Of a stretch of 5,620 nucleotides of DNA, positions 1 to 5,418 are shown in pieces; positions within the stretch are counted from its first letter, which is position 1, and each line of letters begins with the position of its first letter. Origin of the DNA: Spirochaetia bacterium (GTDB lineage: Bacteria; Spirochaetota; Spirochaetia; Treponematales; Rectinemataceae); assembly GCA_021286925.1 (NCBI GenBank), contig JAJTBL010000128.1, forward strand, positions 1 through 5,620. Reading direction: 5' to 3'. The translations under genes were made by a program, and so were the position numbers. The notes under the pieces were generated by a model, which ran no database searches, was not told the DNA's origin, and worked only from the letters and a program-made list of their open reading frames with translations.

Positions 1-1246
1 CGGCAAGCAGTTCGTCATCTTCTTTTTCAAGGAAGTCCTCAACCATATCCAGATTGGCTTTCTGAATGGCCGAGATCCATTCCTGTTTCATGCCGGGCAG
101 TTCAGACAGCTTGACATACTCTTCAGCCGTCTCCCCGCCTTCTTCACTTTCTCCGGCAAAGAGACTGTCAGCCGCTTTTTTAAGTTCGATATTTCTCGAA
201 TCCTGCAGATACTGCTCTTCCGTTTTGACATCGATATTCCAGTCACACAGTCTATTTGCAAGCTTGACGTTCTGTCCCATCTTGCCGATGGCGATAGAAA
301 GCTCTTTTTCATCAACAATGGCGAGAGCCATGTGCTTGGATTCATCCAGGATGTACACGGATTTGACTTCCGCGGGCGACAGGGCGTTTCTGATAAACTG
401 CCGGGGATCAACATCATATTTCAGGAAGTCGATTTTTTCGCCTTCAAGCTCCTGGCTGATAAGCTGACTGCGCATACCCTTGGGGCCAACGCAGGCGCCA
501 ACCGGATCGATATCTTCACGCCGCGAGTAGACCGCCACTTTGGTCCGGTATCCCGGTTCACGGACAATTTTGAAAATTTCGATTGTCTTGTCGTAAATTT
601 CCGGAATTTCAAGCTCCAAAAGTTTCTTGACAAATTCAGCATGGCTTCTTGAAAGCACAATCTGCAAGCCGCTTTTCCCTTTTTCGACTTCATAGATAAG
701 GGCTTTAATCCGGTCACCAACATGGTACACTTCACGAGGCGACTGGTATTTCTTCGGGAAAATGCCTTCTACTTTGCCAAGGTCTACGTAAATAACGCCG
801 TTCCGTTCACGCTGGTAATATCCGATAATCAGCTCGCCCTGCTTGGATTTGTATTCCGCATAGAGCGTATCTCGGGAAATATCCCGTAAATTCTGCCTGG
901 TTGTCTGTTTGGCAACCATGACCGACTGCAGATCAAATTCTTTTAAGTCTATCGGCAGTTCGAGAATGTCACCAACCTCGGCGTCTTCGGCGAATTTCCT
1001 GGCCTCTTCGAGCGGTATCTGACCCACTTCGTCGTCAAAATCATCAAAATCGACAATGACTTTCTTGGCATAGACCTCAACACCTTCATAATTATCCTTG
1101 ATTCTGATAATGGCGTTCTCATTGGAGCCGAATTTTTTCTTGTATGCCGCTAGCAGGGCTTCCTGAAGGGTATTGATAATCAAATCCTCTGAGATTCCCT
1201 TTTCATTGATCAGTTGCCTGATGGCTTCCGCCATATCTGATGCCAT
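1..1246 (-). CDS. nusA: Transcription termination/antitermination factor NusA (3' end cut by window edge)
   Basis: NusA binds RNA polymerase near the RNA exit channel. It modulates pausing, hairpin-dependent termination and antitermination. The 415 visible codons are open with no stop, and the C-terminus lies beyond position 1. Domain order is canonical: an N-terminal polymerase-binding domain (about residues 1-130), an S1 domain (about 135-200), KH1 with its GPKG loop at 254-257, KH2 with GKMG at 321-324, an acidic linker (about 362-376), then the start of a helix-hairpin-helix repeat (LSELPGM, about 380-415). The ATG at 1246 is chosen because GGGAGAG lies upstream at usual spacing; a second in-frame ATG at 1234 would sit too far from it. 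The gene follows rimP by 4 bases and must be co-transcribed with it; infB would be expected next. The S1 region is strongly treponemal in character, which supports a spirochaete host. Identity is clear from the paired KH motifs and S1 region. Confidence 0.97.
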   Translation of the reverse strand, partial: MASDMAEAIRQLINEKGISEDLIINTLQEALLAAYKKKFGSNENAIIRIKDNYEGVEVYAKKVIVDFDDFDDEVGQIPLEEARKFAEDAEVGDILELPIDLKEFDLQSVMVAKQTTRQNLRDISRDTLYAEYKSKQGELIIGYYQRERNGVIYVDLGKVEGIFPKKYQSPREVYHVGDRIKALIYEVEKGKSGLQIVLSRSHAEFVKKLLELEIPEIYDKTIEIFKIVREPGYRTKVAVYSRREDIDPVGACVGPKGMRSQLISQELEGEKIDFLKYDVDPRQFIRNALSPAEVKSVYILDESKHMALAIVDEKELSIAIGKMGQNVKLANRLCDWNIDVKTEEQYLQDSRNIELKKAADSLFAGESEEGGETAEEYVKLSELPGMKQEWISAIQKANLDMVEDFLEKEDDELLA

Positions 1247-1250
1247 GTGC

Positions 1251-1715
1251 CTACTCTCCCTTGTATGAAGAATCCAATCGCGCCTTCACGATTGCGGTGT
1301 ATTCATATGTTTTTCTGCCGTTCCTGTTTTCCAGGACAACAGCTGTTTCATCGGCAGATTTCAGAATGCCGCTTACCCATTCGGTCTGATCCTTTTCCAG
1401 CACTTTGATTGCGTTGCCGACAAAGGCCTGCCACTCGCGTTTTGTTTTAATCAGCCGATCGATGCCGGGGCTGGCAACTTCTATTTCAGGATTCTGGTTG
1501 TTGGTTGCCAGCTGAATCCTGGGCAGAATGAGGCGATACGCCTTGGTGCATTCATCGGTGCCGGTTCCCTTTGGGGAATAAATCACCGCTTTGACCTTCA
1601 CGTTTCCTTTCTGCCTGCCCAGCGAAAATTCCAGCAGCTGCAAGCCGACACCGGACAGCAGTTCTGCAATCTCCGCTTCAATGTTTTTCTCGTTTTCCAC
1701 ACTCGTTTCCTTCAT
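1251..1715 (-). CDS. rimP: Ribosome maturation factor RimP
   Basis: RimP is a cytoplasmic factor needed for maturation of the 30S ribosomal subunit. From the ATG at 1715 the protein has 154 residues, the usual family size. The N-terminal alpha/beta domain covers about residues 1-88 and ends in the family hallmark EIEVASPGIDRLIK (about 77-90; compare EVSSPGLDRPL in Escherichia coli). A C-terminal SH3-like barrel follows (about 92-150). The frame is open upstream to a GTG at 1868, so longer forms starting at ATG 1739, ATG 1733 or GTG 1868 are possible. I chose 1715 because the family N-terminal helix begins about 10-15 residues before AEIAELLSGVG, and the extra 51 residues do not resemble RimP. 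No good Shine-Dalgarno precedes 1715, 1733 or 1739; instead a hairpin abuts the 1715 ATG. The gene is immediately followed by nusA, the conserved arrangement in most bacteria. The function call is sure; the start is not. Confidence 0.92.
   Translation of the reverse strand: MKETSVENEKNIEAEIAELLSGVGLQLLEFSLGRQKGNVKVKAVIYSPKGTGTDECTKAYRLILPRIQLATNNQNPEIEVASPGIDRLIKTKREWQAFVGNAIKVLEKDQTEWVSGILKSADETAVVLENRNGRKTYEYTAIVKARLDSSYKGE
1254..1260 (-). promoter_or_regulatory. Ribosome-binding site of nusA inside the rimP 3' end
   Basis: GGGAGAG is read on the minus strand, with 9 bases between GGGAG and the ATG at 1246. It overlaps the last codons of rimP just before its TAG stop (1253-1251), so translation of the two genes may be coupled. 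This site decides between the two candidate nusA starts (1246 and 1234) in favour of 1246. Confidence 0.75.
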
Positions 1716-1716
1716 G

Positions 1717-1738
1717 TGCCCATATTTGAACATGGGCA
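1717..1738 (-). repeat. Inverted repeat (hairpin) abutting the rimP start codon
   Basis: TGCCCAT at 1717-1723 and ATGGGCA at 1732-1738 are perfect 7-base inverted repeats around an 8-base loop. In the rimP transcript the stem ends one base before the ATG at 1715, and its 5' arm contains the alternative ATGs at 1739 and 1733. It may limit ribosome access to rimP. This is a structural observation; the regulatory role is inferred. Confidence 0.45.
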
Positions 1739-1759
1739 TGCCGCTGGTCTTCGCCTGTT

Positions 1760-1805
1760 TTCGCGAATTGGCTCGTACAATAATAATGTCAGGGGTTTCG
1801 CGAAA
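1760..1805. promoter_or_regulatory. Pair of TTCGCGAA palindromes upstream of rimP
   Basis: Two copies of the 8-base palindrome TTCGCGAA lie at 1760-1767 and 1797-1804; the second extends to TTTCGCGAAA (1796-1805). Their starts are 37 bases apart, close to 3.5 helical turns. They lie between the terminator-like hairpin and the rimP start. They could be binding sites for a dimeric regulator, or chance, since the stretch would also be coding if RimP starts at 1868. I cannot name a regulator. Confidence 0.25.
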
Positions 1806-1818
1806 GAAAGCGAAGGAA

Positions 1819-1844
1819 AAGATTCTGCCCGGCGGCGGAATCCT
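1819..1844 (-). repeat. Second, weaker hairpin in the rimP leader
   Basis: On the minus strand AGGATTC and GAATCTT can pair over 7 positions with one G-U wobble, enclosing a G+C-rich loop that contains a short GCC/GGC inner stem. The 3' arm runs into UUUUCC, so it could act as a weak terminator or as part of the leader fold. Evidence is only the base pairing. Confidence 0.25.
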
Positions 1845-1847
1845 GCC

Positions 1848-1874
1848 AAAAAAAAAGAGTCGTTGCACGACTCT
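1848..1874 (-). terminator. Strong intrinsic terminator between comF and rimP
   Basis: Read on the minus strand, AGAGTCGT, loop GCA and ACGACTCT form a perfect 8-bp stem (1874-1856). The RNA then continues as a run of U; the T tract covers 1856-1848, nine bases counting the last stem base. The plus strand has no T run after the hairpin, so it works only for leftward transcription. It lies 113 bases past the comF stop and could end the mutS-comF transcript. It also lies about 35 bases inside the transcript from the promoter at 1915-1943, so it would stop or attenuate transcription into rimP-nusA. Both roles may apply. Confidence 0.85.
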
Positions 1875-1908
1875 CCTTATCGCTAAAAAGAATCCTCGTT
1901 TTTTAGAT
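1849..1908 (-). ncRNA. Possible short leader RNA or ~60 nt small RNA
   Basis: The predicted transcription start, about seven bases after the TATGAT box, falls near 1908, and the intrinsic terminator ends near 1849. The interval would give an RNA of about 60 nt with two hairpins: an A/U-rich one and the terminator. It may be the attenuated product of the rimP-nusA leader or an independent small RNA. I do not recognise it as a known RNA family, and no tRNA (unlike metY in the Escherichia coli nusA operon) is present. It rests on the promoter and terminator calls alone. Confidence 0.35.
1883..1906 (-). repeat. A/U-rich inverted repeat at the 5' end of the rimP leader
   Basis: CTAAAAA and TTTTTAG (1883-1889 and 1900-1906) are perfect 7-base complements around a 10-base loop. 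In the predicted leader RNA this would be the first hairpin, starting within two or three bases of the predicted transcription start. The stem is weak (mostly A-U). Its loop carries CGAGGA. It may form a 5' stabilising hairpin or compete with other folds; no function can be assigned. Confidence 0.35.
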
Positions 1909-1914
1909 GCTCAT

Positions 1915-1943
1915 ATCATACTCACAGCAGCGCTGAGCGTCAA
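1915..1943 (-). promoter_or_regulatory. Sigma-70-type promoter ahead of rimP-nusA
   Basis: On the minus strand, TTGACG (1943-1938; five of six consensus bases) is followed after exactly 17 bases by TATGAT (1920-1915; five of six). The predicted start is near 1908. The spacer contains the perfect palindrome CAGCGCTG (1928-1935), a possible operator. It lies in the gap after comF and points at rimP, so it is the likely main promoter of the rimP-nusA operon, although the terminator just downstream must be passed first. Confidence 0.7.
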
Positions 1944-1960
1944 GCACTGTGCGGCTTCGA

Positions 1961-1980
1961 TTGCTGATTGGCGGCAGCAA
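1961..1980 (-). repeat. Small inverted repeat just after comF
   Basis: TTGCTG (1961-1966) and CAGCAA (1975-1980) form a perfect 6-bp stem with an 8-base loop, beginning 7 bases past the comF stop codon. No T run follows in either direction, so it is not a convincing intrinsic terminator. It might protect the 3' end of the mRNA. Confidence 0.25.
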
Positions 1981-1986
1981 GCACAA

Positions 1987-2727
1987 CTAATCATAGGCAA
2001 GGACAATAGCTTCAACCCATCGTGCGCCATTATTTTTCAAAATTGCCGCACAGCTGTCCAGCGTAGCGCCGGTGGTGAAGACATCATCGATCAGCACAGA
2101 CTTAACCGGAGCTTTGTCTTTGCAGGTTTCCAGAATCCGGAATGCTTTCCGGGCTGACTCCTTGCGCATGGAACGATTCAGTTTTTTCTGCTGCAGGCTT
2201 CCTTCTCTGGCGAGGATTCTCGCGACAGGGCAGCCTCGCCGTTCCAGTATGGACACCAGCACTTCCACCTGGTCCTGCTCGCCAGATCGCAGTTTTTCCG
2301 GTCTCGGCGGGACCGGAACGATGACGAAACCTGCGGAGCCTGCTCCTATGAAGTCCCGTTGCAGAATTTCTTCAATTTTCGCTGCCCAAAACAGCGCCAG
2401 CGAATAGCGTTTGCCTTTTTTGTACGCCCGCACGAGAGCGCCGGCTTTTTCATCCTGATATGGATACAGGGGAGTCAGGCGATCAAACGAAAAAACGCGG
2501 TTTCTGCACAGCATGCAGACTTCGGCCTCTGAAATCAAAGGCCTCCCGCAGCACCTGCACCGTCGGACCGCAGGCAGAGGAAGGCTGTTTTCACAGGCCG
2601 TGCACAGCGGGTAACCTCGATCTTCTCCGCTGTCAAGCAGTTTGCCGCATAGCAGACAGTAATAAGGAAACAGCATGCTTGGTAGGCGTTCAAGAAATCT
2701 CATCAATCTTAATACGCGCGCAAACAT
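1987..2727 (-). CDS. ComF-family phosphoribosyltransferase-like protein
   Basis: This is a member of the ComFC/GntX family: a zinc-ribbon N-terminus fused to a type I phosphoribosyltransferase fold. From the ATG at 2727 it has 246 residues, a normal family length. Cysteine pairs C24/C27 and C42/C45 form one likely zinc site; C57, C59/C60 and C71/C74 form a second. The PRPP-binding loop is VLIDDVFTTGAT (211-222) with the acidic pair D214/D215. The family motif VPVPPRPEKLRS is at 137-148, and Q-x-x-L-x-R-x-x-R-x-x-x-x-x-AF lies at about 180-196. The usual RGFNQ element is replaced by SGEQDQ (about 148-153). Family members take part in DNA uptake in competent bacteria, but the biochemical reaction is poorly defined and competence here is unproven. 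A GTG directly precedes the ATG, and ATG 2703 is another possible start; none has a clear Shine-Dalgarno. It follows mutS by 44 bases, probably in one transcript. Confidence 0.88.
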   Translation of the reverse strand: MFARVLRLMRFLERLPSMLFPYYCLLCGKLLDSGEDRGYPLCTACENSLPLPAVRRCRCCGRPLISEAEVCMLCRNRVFSFDRLTPLYPYQDEKAGALVRAYKKGKRYSLALFWAAKIEEILQRDFIGAGSAGFVIVPVPPRPEKLRSGEQDQVEVLVSILERRGCPVARILAREGSLQQKKLNRSMRKESARKAFRILETCKDKAPVKSVLIDDVFTTGATLDSCAAILKNNGARWVEAIVLAYD

Positions 2728-2743
2728 CACTGCTGCTTCAATT

Positions 2744-2775
2744 TTCGAACTGATTTTTAAAAAATTTCGAATCAG
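2744..2775. repeat. AT-rich mutS-comF junction with repeated TTCGAA
   Basis: TTCGAA occurs at 2744-2749 and 2766-2771, exactly 22 bases apart. Between them is a near-palindromic T5/A6 tract (2754-2764). CTGATT (2750-2755) and AATCAG (2770-2775) are also inverted repeats, overlapping the mutS TGA stop. The fold would be weak and there is no convincing promoter or terminator, so transcription probably continues from mutS into comF. Confidence 0.3.
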
Positions 2776-5363
2776 AGCATGGATTTCAGCTCATGCAGGA
2801 TGGTCAGTGCCTGCAACGGGGTCAAAGAATCAGGATCGAGGCTTTTAAGCCGGGTTAATGCGAGGTCTTCCGCGGAAAAGAGCTCGCCTGCTCTGGGTTT
2901 TTGAGCAGCCAGCTTTTCAGGCTGCGGTTCATCGGAGCGAATAAAAACGGTGTCTGTCAGGCTGAGGCTATGTTCGAACCGGCTTAGTTTTTCCTGCAAG
3001 GCTCGAGCATTTTCCAGAACTGCTGCGGGGATTCCAGCCAGCGACGCAACATGGAGGCCGTATGAGCCGGCTGAGGCTCCTTCCTTCAGGCGCTTGAGAA
3101 AGACTATTTCACCTTCGTTTTCGAGCACAGCCATGCTCATGTTCTTCAAGCCCGGATGTTCCATCGAGGTCAGCTCATGATAATGGGTGGCAAAGAGGGT
3201 GCGGCATCGAATCTTTTCCAAAAGGTACATGCTGACTGCCCAGGCTATAGAAACGCCATCGAGGGTCCCGGTTCCTCTTCCTACTTCATCCATAATGACA
3301 AGGCTGTTCTCCGTCGCGGTGTTCAGGATATAAGCTGTTTCGTGCATCTCAACCAGGAAGGTGCTTTCGCCGCGCGCCAGGTTATCCTGAGCGCCCACCC
3401 TGCAGAATATTTTGTCGGTCAAGCCTATCCTCGCCTCATCCGCCGGGACGAAAGAGCCAAGGTGCGCCATCAAGGTTATCAAGGCGGTCTGGCGCAGAAC
3501 GGTGGATTTTCCCGCCATGTTCGGCCCGGTAATCAAGGCAAAATAGGTATCCTGCGTTGACAGCGTTATCGAATTCGGCACAAAGGAGCCTTGCGGGATG
3601 CAGGTTTCAACGACAGGGTGACGGCCCTGTCTGATGTCGAGGATCGGCGCTTCAAGCAGCTGGGGTCGGCAATAGCCGCCTTCGGTTGCCGCCTGGGCAA
3701 AGGAAACGAGGCAGTCGATTTCGGAAATTTGCCGTGCCAACTGTTCTATGGAGGGGATGTACTGCTTCAGGTTTTCGCGAACGTCCAGAAATATGCTTTT
3801 TTCCAGTTCGATTATTTTTTCAGTCGCGCCGTTAATTTCGCTTTCGAGATCAGCGAGCTTGTCCGTTGTATAACGCTCGGCGCCGACAAGCGACTGGCGT
3901 CTGATAAAATGCGCCGGGACGCTGTCGAGCTTTCCTTTGGTTACTTCGAGATAATAGCCGATTATTTTATTGTATCGAATTCGCAGATTCTGGATGCCGG
4001 TTTCAGCCCGTTCTTGTTCCAGGTAGTTTTCTAGCACGGAGGTCCCGCTTCTGATGAGATTTCCTTCCGTCAAAAGTATGGAAGGATCCTCTTTGATAGC
4101 GGTTCTTATGGCATGGACGAGTTTGCCGCAATCATCCAGCTGTTCTGGGCTTAAGCGAATTTCCAGCAATGCGGGAATTTTCGTTTCGTCTTTGCCGAGG
4201 GTTTGCGACATGAATGCGGTCAATTCCAGAGATGCGTGCACCGAATCTGCAAGCGCCAGCAGGTCTTTGGCATGTGCCTTGTTCATGGCCAGGCGCGCAG
4301 TGAGGCGTTCAGTATCGAGGATGCTTGAGAGCTTTCGGCGGGCTTCATTCAGGAGCAGTTGGTCGCGGTACAGGTGTTCAACGGCATCAAGCCGTGCTTC
4401 AATGCTGTTTTTCTGCCTGAGCGGCTGAAGAAGCCATTGTTTCAGCAAGCGGGAACCGCCTGCGGTTTTTGTTCGATCCAGAACAAAAAGCAGTGTGTCG
4501 CGCTTCCCGGAGTCCTGTAGGTTTCGGACGATTTCCAGATTCTTTTTGGTTGCTTCGTCAACAACAAGATAATCGTCCTTTTGATAGGGCAAAATGGATC
4601 GTATATGAGGACAGCGGGTTTTCGAGTTTTCTTCTATATACTCAAGGACGGCTCCGGCAGCGGCCAGTTCCGGCGCCTGGTCGTCGAAGCCAAAACCTTT
4701 GAGCGAAGCGACCTTGAAGCGGTCTTTCAGGTATTGGCTGGCTTTTTCAATGTCGAAGCTCCAGTCGGGTCTTTTTTCTACGAGCATGCCTTCAAATTCT
4801 CGCAGGAGGGAGAGGATGGAAGGATTTTCGTACATGGATTGCTGAATGATGATTTCGCGCGGATTCAGCCGGTAGAATTCGGAGCGGAGAAACTGGCTCA
4901 CTTCTTCATGTGTGTTGTCATTTCGATATGCCAGAAATTCTCCTGTCGAAACATCGAGGTAGGCGATACAGCATTGCTTTTGCATGGTGCAGACGCTGGC
5001 TATGTAGTTGTTGGAGCCGTGATCCAGGAAGTCTTCTTCAAGGGATGTTCCGGGCGTTACGACTTCTATGACATCGCGTTCAATAATGCCTTTGGAGCCC
5101 GGGGCGGTCAGCTGTTCGCAGATTGCGACTTTTTTGCCGGCTTTCAAGAGTCGGGCAATATATGGTTTTGCGGCATGGTAGGGTATGCCGCACATCGGCT
5201 GTTCCTGGCGCTTAGTGAGCGTAAGGTCGAGCAAAGCGCTGGCTTCGATGGCATCCTCGTAAAACATTTCATAAAAATCACCGAGACGGAAAAAAAGGAT
5301 GACATCTCGGTAGCGGGCCTTTATTCTGCGGTACTGGTCCAGCATGGTGACTCGTTCGGGCAT
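2772..5363 (-). CDS. mutS: DNA mismatch repair protein MutS
   Basis: MutS recognises base mismatches and small loops in newly replicated DNA and, in its ATP-bound sliding-clamp form, recruits MutL. The 863-residue protein is full length for MutS1. Mismatch-binding domain I carries GDFYEMF with the key Phe30 and Glu32 (the F-x-E motif). The connector (about 120-245), lever/clamp core (about 260-560) and ATPase follow. The ATPase has Walker A GPNMAGKST (613-621), signature STFLVEM (667-673), Walker B LVIMDEVGRGT (688-698, D692/E693) and ATHYHEL (725-731). The C-terminal motif LTPLQALTILHELKSML is intact. All catalytic motifs are present, so it should be active. A TATAAT box lies so close to the ATG at 5363 that the transcript would be nearly leaderless; ATG 5345 (residue 7) is the alternative start and gives 857 residues. 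No strong Shine-Dalgarno precedes either. comF follows in the same direction; a STAS gene diverges upstream. Confidence 0.98.
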   Translation of the reverse strand: MPERVTMLDQYRRIKARYRDVILFFRLGDFYEMFYEDAIEASALLDLTLTKRQEQPMCGIPYHAAKPYIARLLKAGKKVAICEQLTAPGSKGIIERDVIEVVTPGTSLEEDFLDHGSNNYIASVCTMQKQCCIAYLDVSTGEFLAYRNDNTHEEVSQFLRSEFYRLNPREIIIQQSMYENPSILSLLREFEGMLVEKRPDWSFDIEKASQYLKDRFKVASLKGFGFDDQAPELAAAGAVLEYIEENSKTRCPHIRSILPYQKDDYLVVDEATKKNLEIVRNLQDSGKRDTLLFVLDRTKTAGGSRLLKQWLLQPLRQKNSIEARLDAVEHLYRDQLLLNEARRKLSSILDTERLTARLAMNKAHAKDLLALADSVHASLELTAFMSQTLGKDETKIPALLEIRLSPEQLDDCGKLVHAIRTAIKEDPSILLTEGNLIRSGTSVLENYLEQERAETGIQNLRIRYNKIIGYYLEVTKGKLDSVPAHFIRRQSLVGAERYTTDKLADLESEINGATEKIIELEKSIFLDVRENLKQYIPSIEQLARQISEIDCLVSFAQAATEGGYCRPQLLEAPILDIRQGRHPVVETCIPQGSFVPNSITLSTQDTYFALITGPNMAGKSTVLRQTALITLMAHLGSFVPADEARIGLTDKIFCRVGAQDNLARGESTFLVEMHETAYILNTATENSLVIMDEVGRGTGTLDGVSIAWAVSMYLLEKIRCRTLFATHYHELTSMEHPGLKNMSMAVLENEGEIVFLKRLKEGASAGSYGLHVASLAGIPAAVLENARALQEKLSRFEHSLSLTDTVFIRSDEPQPEKLAAQKPRAGELFSAEDLALTRLKSLDPDSLTPLQALTILHELKSML

Positions 5364-5367
5364 AGGC

Positions 5368-5396
5368 TTGAATTATATCGGCCCGCTGGATACCCT
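5368..5396 (+). promoter_or_regulatory. Weak candidate promoter for the STAS gene
   Basis: TTGAAT (5368-5373) and TACCCT (5391-5396) are 17 bases apart on the plus strand and would place a start near 5403. The -10 match is poor (three of six). It overlaps the mutS promoter almost completely. The gene may instead be driven by a promoter located inside the start of mutS. Confidence 0.2.
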
Positions 5397-5400
5397 ACAA
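5372..5400 (-). promoter_or_regulatory. Promoter of mutS (perfect TATAAT box)
   Basis: On the minus strand, TTGTAG (5400-5395) is followed after 17 bases by a perfect TATAAT (5377-5372). The predicted start falls at about 5365-5363, within two bases of the first mutS ATG. The -10 box is excellent; the -35 keeps only the TTG of the consensus. It sits in the 55-base gap shared with the divergent STAS gene, so the two promoters must overlap. Confidence 0.6.
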
Positions 5401-5406
5401 GGGCAG

Positions 5407-5412
5407 AAAGGA
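5407..5412 (+). promoter_or_regulatory. Ribosome-binding site of the STAS gene
   Basis: AAAGGA lies 6 bases before the ATG at 5419, good spacing for a Shine-Dalgarno. It fixes the start of the plus-strand gene. Confidence 0.7.
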
Positions 5413-5418
5413 TTGCAT

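Noticed and set aside
66..652. Overlapping plus- and minus-strand open frames within nusA
   Set aside because: The nusA frame is continuous through the whole interval with S1 and KH motifs; these are shadows in other frames.
1903..1914. Three-codon frame ATG AGC ATC TAA as a leader peptide
   Set aside because: The ATG lies upstream of the predicted transcription start near 1908, so it would not be in the RNA, and there is no ribosome-binding site.
1716..1986. A tRNA or known riboswitch ahead of rimP, as metY precedes rimP in Escherichia coli
   Set aside because: No cloverleaf, T-loop consensus or CCA end is seen on either strand, and no riboswitch core I recognise. Only hairpins, a promoter and a terminator are supported.
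1591..2157. Plus-strand open frame of 188 codons spanning rimP, the intergenic gap and comF
   Set aside because: It crosses two real genes in antisense plus a promoter and terminator, has no recognisable domain, and reads low-complexity Phe/Ser stretches.
3591..4034. Plus-strand open frame of 147 codons within mutS
   Set aside because: Antisense to the MutS core/ATPase region, with no ribosome-binding site or domain evidence.
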